From Capillimicrobium parvum (GTDB lineage: Bacteria; Actinomycetota; Thermoleophilia; Solirubrobacterales; Solirubrobacteraceae), in NCBI RefSeq assembly GCF_021172045.1, contig NZ_CP087164.1, forward strand, positions 2,356,001 to 2,420,000: a DNA stretch of 64,000 bases. The letters run 5' to 3'. The notes under the pieces are model-generated. The model was not told the DNA's origin and made no database searches. It saw only the letters and a program-made list of their open reading frames with translations. Made by a program: the position numbers and the translations under genes. Below are positions 51,646 to 60,292 of this stretch, one piece after another (the first letter of the stretch is position 1; every line of letters begins with the position of its first letter).

Positions 51646-52865
51646 GCGCCGACGTGATGCCGCACGCCCTCGTCGGGCAGGAGCGCGGGGCGTTCTCGGT
51701 GCGCGACTACCGCGTCGTGTTCGGGCCCGGCGCGGTCGCCGAGACGGCGCGCGAGCTCGAGCGCCTGGGCGCGTCGCGGCCGGTGATCGTCACCGGAACG
51801 ACGCTCGGTACATCCGATGTCCTGGACGATGTCCTGCACGTCCTAGGCGACCTCGAGACGGCGGTGTTCGCCGGGGCGGGGGCCCACGGCCTCGTGTCCG
51901 CGGTCAACGCGCTCGCCGACCTCATGAAGGTCCACCGAGCCGACGCCCTCGTGAGCCTCGGCGGCGGTAGCGCGGTCGATGTCGCGAAGGGGGCGACGAT
52001 GGTGTCGACGGGCCGACCGCTCGAGACGTTCCGCCGGCGCTCGGCAACGGGCTCGGGGGAGCGTCCGATGGATGCCTATTACACGGCGGAAGCGTTGCCG
52101 TGTGCCCCGATCGTCGCGGTGACCACGACGCTCTCGGGCGCGGAGTTCACGGGCCAGGCGGGACTCACGCTCGAGGGCAGCGACGGCGAGACGCGCAAGG
52201 ATCAGTACTACCACCGAGGCTCGGCGCCCACGATGATCGTGCTCGACCCTCGAGTGACGCGTCGCACACCCCTGAATCTCTGGCGCAAGAGCGGAATCAA
52301 GTGCCTGGACCACGATGTGGAGCGGATCTACTCGCTCCACGGTCACCCCTTCACCGAGTCGCTGTCGATCGGGTCGGCACGCATCCTGCTGGAGCGCCTC
52401 GGGACCGAGGCCGACCAACCGGATTCCCCCGTGCGAACCGCGCTGTTGATCGCGTCATGGATGGCGCAGTTCTCGACCGGCAACGTCAACGTCGGCCTCA
52501 GCCATGCGCTCGGTCATCAGGTGGGAGCACTGGCCGAGATCGGGCACGGCGACACGTCCGCGATACTCCTGCCCCACGTGATGCGCTTCAACGCCGTCGA
52601 GGCGGAAGGTCCGCTCACGCGTCTCGCCCAGCAGGTCGGATGCGTAACGGCAGAGGGATATGGCGATGTCGAGGGTCTCATACAGAGGATCGAAGCGCTG
52701 ATCGCTCGGCTCGAGCTTCCGACGCGCTTGCGGGACACCCGGCTGACCAGGGACCTGTTGCCCGTGATCGCGGAGCGCACCCTCACGGACACGGGGATCA
52801 CTGGCAACCCGCGTCGAGTCACGGCGAGCGGCGAGGTCCTCGAGCTGCTGGAGCGCGCATGGTGA
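51642..52865 (+). CDS. Iron-containing alcohol dehydrogenase (maleylacetate-reductase-like)
   Basis: 407 residues. NAD(P) region VSLGGGSAVDVAKGATM, with the metal-binding histidines in LSHALGHQVGALAEIGHGDT, as in group III alcohol dehydrogenases and maleylacetate reductases. The N-terminus RDYRVVFGPGAVAETARELE is typical of the latter. It would reduce or oxidise a keto/hydroxy acid or alcohol intermediate. ATGA overlap with the dehydratase gene. A GTG-started FAD subunit of the Mo-hydroxylase follows after 45 bp. Confidence 0.88.
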   Translation: MSADVMPHALVGQERGAFSVRDYRVVFGPGAVAETARELERLGASRPVIVTGTTLGTSDVLDDVLHVLGDLETAVFAGAGAHGLVSAVNALADLMKVHRADALVSLGGGSAVDVAKGATMVSTGRPLETFRRRSATGSGERPMDAYYTAEALPCAPIVAVTTTLSGAEFTGQAGLTLEGSDGETRKDQYYHRGSAPTMIVLDPRVTRRTPLNLWRKSGIKCLDHDVERIYSLHGHPFTESLSIGSARILLERLGTEADQPDSPVRTALLIASWMAQFSTGNVNVGLSHALGHQVGALAEIGHGDTSAILLPHVMRFNAVEAEGPLTRLAQQVGCVTAEGYGDVEGLIQRIEALIARLELPTRLRDTRLTRDLLPVIAERTLTDTGITGNPRRVTASGEVLELLERAW

Positions 52866-52910
52866 CGTCGCCAGGAATCGGACGCCGTTCCTTCCGGAGG
52901 TGAGGGGCAC

Positions 52911-53774
52911 GTGAAACCGGCCCGCTTCGAGTACAGATGCCCGACGACCGTGTCAGCAGCGATCGAGCAACTCGCCGAGGCCGGCGAGGAAGCCCGCTTT
53001 CTCGCCGGTGGGCAGAGCTTGATCCCGCTGATGGGACTGCGCCTGGCCGCGCCGACCCGGCTCATCGACCTCGGGCGGATCCCCGAGCTGCGTTACGTCG
53101 AGGTGGCGGACGGGTTGCTGCGGATCGGTGCCATGACGACGCAACGCACGCTCGAGCGCTCCACGGCCGTTGCCGAGGCAGCGCCGCTCCTGGCCGGTGC
53201 GATGCCCTATATCGGCCACCGGGCGATCCGCGCCCGCGGGACCATTGGGGGCAGCGTCTGCCACGCCGACCCCACGGCCGAGCTGCCCGTCGTGTTACGG
53301 GCACTGGACGCCGAGTTCGTCGCACAGGGGCCGGCCGGGCCGCGGACCATCCCGGCCGAGGACTTCTTCGAGACGCTGTTCACCAGCGCGCTGCAGGAGG
53401 ACGAAATGCTCGTTGAGGTGCGGATCCCCACGACGACGGGCCGCCGCTGGTGGTTCGACGAGGTGTCGCGGCGCCACGGAGACTTCGCGATCGTGTCGTG
53501 CGCGGCGATCGTGGGACGAAACGGCGACCCGCCACGCGTCGTGTTGGGTGGCATGGCGTCGACGCCGCTTCGCGTCGAGAAGGCCGAGCAGCACATCGGC
53601 GGCGATCCGGAGGCCGCCCGGGCCGCCGCTCGCGTCGGTGTGCAGGACACAGATCCGACGACCGATCTCCACGCGAGCGCGGCAACGCGACGCCGCATCG
53701 CCGAAGCGCTGGTGGCCCGCGCCCTGCGCGCGGTGACAGCAACCGACGGCACCTCAGAAGGAGAGAAGCGATGA
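52911..53774 (+). CDS. coxM: Molybdenum hydroxylase FAD subunit (CoxM)
   Basis: 287 residues. The FAD-binding motifs of the CoxM/XdhB family are clear: FLAGGQSLIPLMGLRLA and RARGTIGGSVCHADPTAELP, plus the C-terminal cluster with GDFAIVSCAAIVG and VVLGGMASTPLRV. It passes electrons from the iron-sulfur subunit to the acceptor. Start GTG 52911 after GGAGGTGAGGGGCAC. Its stop overlaps the CoxS start (ATGA), and CoxL follows, giving the standard M-S-L order. Confidence 0.95.
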   Translation: MKPARFEYRCPTTVSAAIEQLAEAGEEARFLAGGQSLIPLMGLRLAAPTRLIDLGRIPELRYVEVADGLLRIGAMTTQRTLERSTAVAEAAPLLAGAMPYIGHRAIRARGTIGGSVCHADPTAELPVVLRALDAEFVAQGPAGPRTIPAEDFFETLFTSALQEDEMLVEVRIPTTTGRRWWFDEVSRRHGDFAIVSCAAIVGRNGDPPRVVLGGMASTPLRVEKAEQHIGGDPEAARAAARVGVQDTDPTTDLHASAATRRRIAEALVARALRAVTATDGTSEGEKR

Positions 53775-54250
53775 CGAGCTCGAAGGAGCTGGTCGAGGTC
53801 GTGATGACCGTCAACCAGACCGAGGTCACCCGCACGGTCGAGCCGCGCCTAACGCTCGCGGACTTCATCCGCGACGAGCTGGATCTCACCGGAACCAAGC
53901 TCGGCTGCGAACACGGCGTGTGCGGTGCGTGCACCGTCCTGCTCGAGGGTGAGCCGGTGAGGTCCTGCTGCACACTGGCCGTTCAGGCGGCGGGCGGGAC
54001 CGTCCAGACCGTCGAGGAGCTATGCCGGCTGCCACGTGGGGCTCGGCTGCGGGAGAGCTTCAAGAAGCACCATGCGCTGCAGTGTGGCTTCTGCACGCCC
54101 GGCTTCCTCGTCACCAGCTATGAGCTGCTCGAGGATCGTGACGAGCTGACCGTGGAAGAGGCTCGCCGTGAGCTCTCCGGGAACATCTGTCGCTGCACCG
54201 GCTACCAGGGGATCGTCGCCGCCGTGGTAGAGGCCAGCGGAGCCGACTGA
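53771..54250 (+). CDS. coxS: Molybdenum hydroxylase 2Fe-2S subunit (CoxS)
   Basis: 159 residues. Two [2Fe-2S] clusters are fully ligated: the plant-type N-terminal cluster by Cys46, Cys51, Cys54 and Cys66 (LGCEHGVCGACTVLLEG) and the C-terminal helical cluster by Cys105, Cys108, Cys140 and Cys142 (QCGFCTPGFLVTSYELL and GNICRCTGYQG). It links the Mo site in CoxL to FAD in CoxM. ATG 53771 overlaps the coxM stop; the longer open frame upstream is a coxM shadow. Standard length for the family. Confidence 0.96.
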   Translation: MTSSKELVEVVMTVNQTEVTRTVEPRLTLADFIRDELDLTGTKLGCEHGVCGACTVLLEGEPVRSCCTLAVQAAGGTVQTVEELCRLPRGARLRESFKKHHALQCGFCTPGFLVTSYELLEDRDELTVEEARRELSGNICRCTGYQGIVAAVVEASGAD

Positions 54251-54264
54251 ACGGAAACGCGCTG

Positions 54265-56619
54265 ATGGTTGAGAACAAGACGTTCACCCGTGGGAAGTTC
54301 GTGGGTGCGCGGGTGCCGCGGGTCGAGGACGATCGGTTCTTGACGGGGAGTGCGAGGTTCATCGCCGATGTGAAGGTGGCGGGGATGAAGCATGTGGCGT
54401 TTGTGCGGTCGCCGTATGCGCATGCGCGGGTGGTGTCGGTCGACGTGTCGCAGGCGTTGGCGCTGGCCGGGGTGGCCGCGGTTGTGACCGGGGAGGACCT
54501 GGCCGACGTCGGACGGCTGGTGGACGCCATGCAGATCGAGGGGTTGTCGAAGACGCCGCAGCCGGTGTTGGCGGTGGATCGGGTGCGGTTCGTGGGTGAG
54601 GCGGTTGCGGCGGTGGTGGCCGAGGACCGGTATGTGGCCGAGGATGCCGCGGATCTGGTGGTGGTCGAGTATGAGCCGTTGGGTGCGGTGACGGATGCGG
54701 TGGCGGGGATGGCGGCGGATGCGCCGGTGTTGTTTGAGGAGTTGGGCACGAACGTGCTGTATCGGCGGTCGCGTGCGCATGGTGATACGGATTCGGCGTT
54801 CGCGGCGGCTGATCGGGTGTTCGAGGGGCGGTTTCACACGAACCGGTTCATGGCGGCTCCGATGGAGACACGTGGGGCGATCGCGACCTTCGAGACCGGC
54901 CCCGACCGCCTGCACATCCAGACGTCCAGCCAGACGCCGCACCTGCTGCGGATGGCGCTCGCCGGCGTCCTGGGCATGCCGGAGCAGCGGATCCGGGTGA
55001 GCACGCCGGCGGTGGGCGGCGGCTTCGGCCAGAAGATCGCGACGTCGCCCGAGGAGGTCGTGGTCGCAGCGCTGGCGCGGCGATTGGGTTGTCCGGTGAA
55101 GTGGGTGGAGGATCGTCGGGAGAACCTGATCGCGGGCAGTCACGCCAAGGAGCAGATCATCTCGCTGGAGTTGGCGGTGACCGGGGAGGGCCGGATCCTC
55201 GGCATGCGCGCCCAGCTCATCGGCGACGGCGGCGGCTACTCCTTCAACACGTCCAGCATCCTCGTGGAACCGCAGGTCGCCGCCCAGAGCATGCCCGGGG
55301 TGTACGACATCGCCAACTACGACTACGAAGTGATCGGGGTCGTGACGAACAAGACGCCCGTGGCCTCGTTCCGGGGGATCGGCTGGACGGCGGGGCATTC
55401 GGCGCGGGAGCTGTTGTTCGATGAGGTCGCGCGTGATCTGGGGCTCGATCCGGCGGAGTTTCGGCGGTTGAACATGATCGCGCCGGGCTCGTTTCCGCAT
55501 CGCACGTGCACGGACATGCTCTATGACTCGGGCAGCTATACGGAGTCGCTGGCCGACGCGCTGGAGATGGTCGACTACCGCGCGCTGCGCGAGCGTCAGC
55601 GCGAGCTGCGCGCGCAGGGGCGCTACATCGGCATCGGCATCAGCCCCTACAACGAGCTCACCGGCTTCGGGACGGACTCCGCCTCGCAGGCCGGGTTCCC
55701 ATTTCCCTCACATGACAACGCAATGGTCACGGTTGAGCCGACCGGGAAGGTGACGGTGGCGGTGGGCTTTCATTCGCATGGGCAGGGGCATGAGACGACG
55801 TTTGCTCAGGTCGCGGCGGATGGGTTGGGCGTGGCGATCGAGGACGTCGCGGTGGTGTTCGGCGATACGAGCACGTCGCCGTTCGGGATGGGGACGTATG
55901 CGAGTCGCAGCGCGATCATCGGCGGCGGGACGGTGTCGCTGGCCGCGGCTCGGGTGCGCGAGAAGGTCCTGGCGGCGGCGGGCCGGTTGTTGGAGGTCTC
56001 GCCCGAGGATCTGGAGATCGTCGATGGTCGGGTGTCGGTGGCCGGCGATCCGGACGCGGGCGTGTCGTTTGCGGAGGTGGCGGGCGCCGCGTACTTCGAT
56101 CCTCGGGTTCGAGGCGAAGGCGAGGACGTCTATCTGTCGGCGACGATGTTCTATGACCCGCCGGCGACGTACTCCAACGGCACGATCATCGCGGTCGTCG
56201 AGGTCGACCCGGAGACGACCGAGATCACGATCGAGCGGATCGTGGCCTCCGAGGACTGCGGAACGGTGATCAACCCGATGATCGTCGAGGGCCAGGTTCA
56301 CGGCGCGATCGCCCAAGGCATCGGCGGGGCGCTGCTCGAGCACCTCGCCTACGACGAGCAGGGCCAGCCGCTGGCGACGACCTACATGGACTACCTGATC
56401 CCGACCACGATGGAGGTCCCGCGGATCGACGTCAACCATCTCGAGAGCCCGTCGCCGTTCTCGATCGGCGGGATCAAGGGCATCGGCGAAGGCGGTCTGA
56501 TCTCCGCGCCCGCCGCCGTCACCTGCGCGGTCCTCGATGCCCTCGCCCCCTGGGAGCCCCGCCTGCGCACCCTGCCCGTCACCCCCGACCGCATCGCCGA
56601 GATCTGCCGACAAGAGTGA
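54265..56619 (+). CDS. coxL: Molybdenum hydroxylase large subunit, copy 1
   Basis: 784 residues. Starts near the conserved RGKFVGARVPRVEDDRFLTG. Molybdopterin-site motifs are TPAVGGGFGQKIAT, the loop TPVASFRGIGWTAGHSAREL (no AYXCSFR, so not a form I CO dehydrogenase) and the catalytic glutamate in IKGIGEGGLISAPAAV. It hydroxylates the substrate carbon; N-heterocycles are typical for this group. It follows CoxS by 14 bp. A paralogue starts 2.7 kb downstream with a constant offset of 2729 bp and an almost identical C-terminal quarter. Differences cluster in loops around the active site. Confidence 0.95.
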   Translation: MVENKTFTRGKFVGARVPRVEDDRFLTGSARFIADVKVAGMKHVAFVRSPYAHARVVSVDVSQALALAGVAAVVTGEDLADVGRLVDAMQIEGLSKTPQPVLAVDRVRFVGEAVAAVVAEDRYVAEDAADLVVVEYEPLGAVTDAVAGMAADAPVLFEELGTNVLYRRSRAHGDTDSAFAAADRVFEGRFHTNRFMAAPMETRGAIATFETGPDRLHIQTSSQTPHLLRMALAGVLGMPEQRIRVSTPAVGGGFGQKIATSPEEVVVAALARRLGCPVKWVEDRRENLIAGSHAKEQIISLELAVTGEGRILGMRAQLIGDGGGYSFNTSSILVEPQVAAQSMPGVYDIANYDYEVIGVVTNKTPVASFRGIGWTAGHSARELLFDEVARDLGLDPAEFRRLNMIAPGSFPHRTCTDMLYDSGSYTESLADALEMVDYRALRERQRELRAQGRYIGIGISPYNELTGFGTDSASQAGFPFPSHDNAMVTVEPTGKVTVAVGFHSHGQGHETTFAQVAADGLGVAIEDVAVVFGDTSTSPFGMGTYASRSAIIGGGTVSLAAARVREKVLAAAGRLLEVSPEDLEIVDGRVSVAGDPDAGVSFAEVAGAAYFDPRVRGEGEDVYLSATMFYDPPATYSNGTIIAVVEVDPETTEITIERIVASEDCGTVINPMIVEGQVHGAIAQGIGGALLEHLAYDEQGQPLATTYMDYLIPTTMEVPRIDVNHLESPSPFSIGGIKGIGEGGLISAPAAVTCAVLDALAPWEPRLRTLPVTPDRIAEICRQE

Positions 56620-56957
56620 TGGGCCGGTCGACCCGACCCGACGTGGTCGTCGGTGCGTCGGCCCCCGCAGGGCCTGGTCACATGCTGCCGGTTTGTGCTG
56701 TCGGGGAACGAGCGTGACGAACATCGTGGTGCCGGCCGGCTCGTCGAACGGTTGACGCGCCGGGCACCGGGAATACTCGGCCGTCCAGGAGGAGCGTGGG
56801 CACGCTCCGCGGAGTCTGGCGCCTGAGGGCGCCGAATCCCGCACCTCGGCGCGAGTCCCTCGTCTGACGCGGTCGTGGGACCTGGCTCGATGTGAGCCAC
56901 AGCGCTGGACACCCTCCAGGTTTGGTCGTGGCGACGAGCGGTTTGTGAGCGTCCACC
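56620..56957. other. 338-bp gap between the two coxL copies
   Basis: No gene seen. It contains two compact hairpins: GGAGCGTG-GG-CACGCTCC at 56791-56808 and GGCGCC-TGAG-GGCGCC at 56818-56833. These could end transcription of copy 1 or protect its mRNA, and a separate promoter for copy 2 may lie to the right. No clear ribosome-binding site precedes the copy-2 ATG. The sequence is not shared with the region before copy 1, so the duplication covered only the coding part. Confidence 0.5.
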
Positions 56958-59360
56958 ATGACGCCACTGGGGGTGCCGGCAGATAGTTGCACAGTGGATA
57001 CGAGCAGCCTCTTGGTCCGTGGGAAGTTCGTGGGTGCGCGGGTGCCGCGTGTCGAGGACGATCGGTTCTTGACCGGCAGCGCGCGGTTCCTCGCCGATGT
57101 GAAGGTGGCGGGGATGAAGCATGTGGGGTTCGTGCGATCGCCGTATGCGCATGCGCGAATGGTGTCGGTCGACGTGTCGCGGGCGTTGGCGCTGCCCGGA
57201 GTGGTCGCGGTCGTGACCGCCGAGCACCTGCACTCCGTCGCCCCCCTGGTCGACCCTCTCGCGGTCGAGGGTTTGTTGAAGACGCCGCAGCCGGTGTTGG
57301 CAGTGGATCGGGTGCGGTTCGTGGGTGAGGCGGTTGCGGCGGTGGTGGCCGAGGACCGGTATGTGGCCGAGGATGCGGCTGATCTGGTGGTGGTCGGGTA
57401 CGAGCCGTTGGGTGCGGTGACGGATGCGGTGGCGGGGATGGCGGCGGATGCGCCGGTGTTGTTTGAGGAGTTGGGGACGAACGTGCTGTATCGGCGGTCG
57501 CGTGCGCATGGTGATACGGGGGCGGCGTTCGCGGCGGCGGATCGGGTGTTCGAGGGGCGGTTTCACACGAACCGGTTCATGGCCGCTCCGATGGAGACGC
57601 GGGGGGCGATCGCGACCTTCGAGACAGGACCCGACCGGCTCCACATCCAGACCTCCAGTCAGACGCCGCACCTGCTGCGTATGTCCCTCTCTGCGGCGCT
57701 CGGCATGCCGGAGCAGCGGATCCGGGTGAGCACGCCGGCGGTGGGCGGCGGCTTCGGCCAGAAGATGGCGACGTATCCCGAGGAGGTGATCGTCTGCGAG
57801 CTTGCCCGGCGGCTGGGTTGTCCGGTGAAGTGGGTGGAGGATCGTCGGGAGAACCTGATCGCGGGCAGTCACGCCAAGGAGCAGATCATCTCGATGGAGC
57901 TAGCGGTGACCGGGGAGGGCCGGATCCTCGGCATGCGCGCCCAGCTCATCGGCGACGGCGGCGGCTACTCCTTCAACACGGCGAGCGTCCTGATCGAGCC
58001 GCTCGTCGCGGCGCAGCTGATGCCGGGCGTCTACGACATCGCCAACTACGACTACGAAGTGATCGGGGTCGTGACGAACAAGACGCCCATCGGGCCCTTC
58101 CGGGGCGTGGGCTGGACGGCGGGGCATTCGGCGCGAGAGCTGTTCTTCGATGAGGTCGCGCGTGATCTGGGGCTCGATCCGGCGGAGTTTCGGCGGTTGA
58201 ACATGATCGCGCCGGGGTCGTTTCCGCACCGGACGTGCACGGACATGCTCTATGACTCCGGCAGCTACACGGAGTCGCTGGCCGACGCGCTGGAGATGAT
58301 CGACTACTGGGCGTTGCGCGAGCGTCAGCGCGAGCTGCGCGAGCAGGGACGTTACATCGGCATCGGCATCAGCCCGTACAACGAGCTCACCGGCTTCGGG
58401 ACCGATGCCGGCTCGCAAGCTCTCCTTCCCGTGCCGTCGAACGACAGAGCGGTCGTCACGGTGGAGCCGACGGGGAAGGTGACGGTGGCGGTGGGCCTGC
58501 ATTCGCACGGGCAGGGGCATGAGACGACGTTTGCCCAGGTCGCGGCGGATGGGTTGGGCGTGGCGATCGAGGACGTCGCGGTGGTGTTCGGCGACACGAG
58601 CACGTCGCCGTTCGGGATGGGCACACACGCGAGTCGCAGCGCGATCATCGGCGGCGGGACGGTGTCGCTGGCCGCGGCTCGGGTGCGCGAGAAGATCCTG
58701 GCGGCGGCCGGCCGGTTGTTGGAGGTCTCGCCCGAGGATCTCGAGATCGCCGATGGTCAGGTGTCGGTGGCCGGCGATCCGGATGCGGGCGTGTCGTTTG
58801 CGGAGGTGGCGGGCGCCGCGTACTTCGATCCTCGGGTTCGAGGCGAAGGCGAGGACGTCTATCTGTCGGCGACGATGTTCTACGACCCGCCGGCGACGTA
58901 CTCCAACGGCACGATCATCGCGGTCGTCGAGGTCGACCCGGAGACGACCGAGATCACGATCGAGCGGATCGTGGCCTCCGAGGACTGCGGAACGGTGATC
59001 AACCCGATGATCGTCGAGGGCCAAGTTCACGGGGCGATCGCCCAAGGCATCGGCGGGGCGCTGCTCGAGCACCTCGCCTACGACGAGCAGGGCCAGCCGC
59101 TGGCGACGACCTACATGGACTACCTGATCCCGACCACGATGGAGGTCCCGCGGATCGACGTCAACCATCTCGAGAGCCCGTCGCCGTTCTCGATCGGCGG
59201 GATCAAGGGCATCGGCGAAGGCGGACTGATCTCCGCGCCCGCCGCCGTCACCTGCGCGGTCCTCGATGCCCTCGCCCCCTGGCAGCCCCGCCTGCGCACC
59301 CTCCCCGTCACCCCCGACCGCATCGCCGAGATCTGCCACAACGGCAATCGCACGCCATGA
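56958..59360 (+). CDS. coxL: Molybdenum hydroxylase large subunit, copy 2
   Basis: 800 residues, colinear with copy 1 from RGKFVGARVPRVED to the end; I count roughly 55-60 differences over about 770 aligned residues. The patches that differ include the loop after GGGFGQK (MATYPEEVIVCELARR against IATSPEEVVVAALARR), the Mo-proximal loop (TPIGPFRGVGWTAG against TPVASFRGIGWTAG), and SQALLPVPSNDRAV against SQAGFPFPSHDNAM. The last 190 residues differ at one position. The catalytic glutamate GIGEGG is kept. It probably pairs with the same CoxM/CoxS and gives a second substrate specificity. ATG 56958 has no strong ribosome-binding site. Confidence 0.93.
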   Translation: MTPLGVPADSCTVDTSSLLVRGKFVGARVPRVEDDRFLTGSARFLADVKVAGMKHVGFVRSPYAHARMVSVDVSRALALPGVVAVVTAEHLHSVAPLVDPLAVEGLLKTPQPVLAVDRVRFVGEAVAAVVAEDRYVAEDAADLVVVGYEPLGAVTDAVAGMAADAPVLFEELGTNVLYRRSRAHGDTGAAFAAADRVFEGRFHTNRFMAAPMETRGAIATFETGPDRLHIQTSSQTPHLLRMSLSAALGMPEQRIRVSTPAVGGGFGQKMATYPEEVIVCELARRLGCPVKWVEDRRENLIAGSHAKEQIISMELAVTGEGRILGMRAQLIGDGGGYSFNTASVLIEPLVAAQLMPGVYDIANYDYEVIGVVTNKTPIGPFRGVGWTAGHSARELFFDEVARDLGLDPAEFRRLNMIAPGSFPHRTCTDMLYDSGSYTESLADALEMIDYWALRERQRELREQGRYIGIGISPYNELTGFGTDAGSQALLPVPSNDRAVVTVEPTGKVTVAVGLHSHGQGHETTFAQVAADGLGVAIEDVAVVFGDTSTSPFGMGTHASRSAIIGGGTVSLAAARVREKILAAAGRLLEVSPEDLEIADGQVSVAGDPDAGVSFAEVAGAAYFDPRVRGEGEDVYLSATMFYDPPATYSNGTIIAVVEVDPETTEITIERIVASEDCGTVINPMIVEGQVHGAIAQGIGGALLEHLAYDEQGQPLATTYMDYLIPTTMEVPRIDVNHLESPSPFSIGGIKGIGEGGLISAPAAVTCAVLDALAPWQPRLRTLPVTPDRIAEICHNGNRTP

Positions 59361-60247
59361 ACGCCGCGAGCCCGCACTCAGGCTTGCCCGCCGTTCCCGT
59401 GCCGGTGCCGTGGGGGGACGTGAGCTGCGAGATCGGCGAAGGACCGCTCTGGGACGATCGGTACGAGGAGCTCGCGTGTGTCGACCTCGACGCCGGCTTG
59501 GTCCACTGGATCGGTGCCGACACGACCGTGACCGTCGATTGTGGCCAACCGGCGAGCGCGGTTCTCCCGCGCACGCAAGGTGGCTACCTCGTCGCACTCG
59601 AAGAGGGCGTCGCGGTGCTCCCCGACCGCCAGGCCACGCCAGAGCTCATCGCCCCGATCGACCGGCCGCCGGGAATGGCCGTGCGGTGTAACGACGCGAA
59701 GTGCGATCCCCAGGGGCGCGCGTGGATCGGGACGCTGGCCGCGACCTTCGCGCCCGGTGAGGGCGCGCTGTACCGCCTCGACCACGACTGGACGCTCACC
59801 CGCATCCTCGACGGGCTCACGCTTCCGAACGGTATGGCGTGGAGCGAGTCCGGCGACACGATGTACCTCGTCGACAGTCGTGTCGCGGTGTGGGCGTTCG
59901 ACTTCGACCCGACGGCCGGCACGCTCAGCCGCCGACGCGAGCTGATCACGGTGGACCCGGCGCACGGCGAGCCCGACGGCATGGCCGTCGACCTCGAGGG
60001 CGGGCTCTGGATCGCGATGTACGGGGCGGGCATGGTGCGTCGCCACTCGGCCTCCGGAGCGGTTACCGACACTGTGCGGATTCCGGCGGCGCGGGTCACC
60101 AGCTGTGCGTTCGGCGGCACCCGCCACGCAGATCTCTTCGTCACAACCGCCGCGGAGCCGGCCGGGTGCGATGCGGCGCGCGGCGGACGAGTGTTCCGGT
60201 TCACGCCGGCCGTCGGAGGCCGGGATGCGCAGGCATTCGCGGGTTAG
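59357..60247 (+). CDS. SMP-30/gluconolactonase/LRE-family lactonase
   Basis: 296 residues forming a six-bladed propeller. Metal-site features: the N-terminal Glu in CEIGEGPLWDDR, Asn/Asp in RCNDAKCDPQGRAWIGTL and in LPNGMAWSESGDTMYLVDS, and the Asp in HGEPDGMAVDLEGGLWIAM. It would hydrolyse a lactone or similar cyclic ester. ATGA overlap with copy 2 of coxL places it in the same operon, so the lactone may form after hydroxylation of the heterocycle. Sugar lactonase activity is the alternative, in keeping with the sugar-type transporter. Confidence 0.88.
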   Translation: MNAASPHSGLPAVPVPVPWGDVSCEIGEGPLWDDRYEELACVDLDAGLVHWIGADTTVTVDCGQPASAVLPRTQGGYLVALEEGVAVLPDRQATPELIAPIDRPPGMAVRCNDAKCDPQGRAWIGTLAATFAPGEGALYRLDHDWTLTRILDGLTLPNGMAWSESGDTMYLVDSRVAVWAFDFDPTAGTLSRRRELITVDPAHGEPDGMAVDLEGGLWIAMYGAGMVRRHSASGAVTDTVRIPAARVTSCAFGGTRHADLFVTTAAEPAGCDAARGGRVFRFTPAVGGRDAQAFAG

Positions 60248-60292
60248 TGCCCTTACGGGGAGTCGTTGGCAACAACAAATCGAGGAGTCCCG

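Noticed and set aside
54265-59360. Form I carbon monoxide dehydrogenase
   Set aside because: The CoxM-S-L order fits, but neither large subunit has the AYXCSFR active-site loop; they read FRGIGW and FRGVGW, as in other molybdenum hydroxylases.
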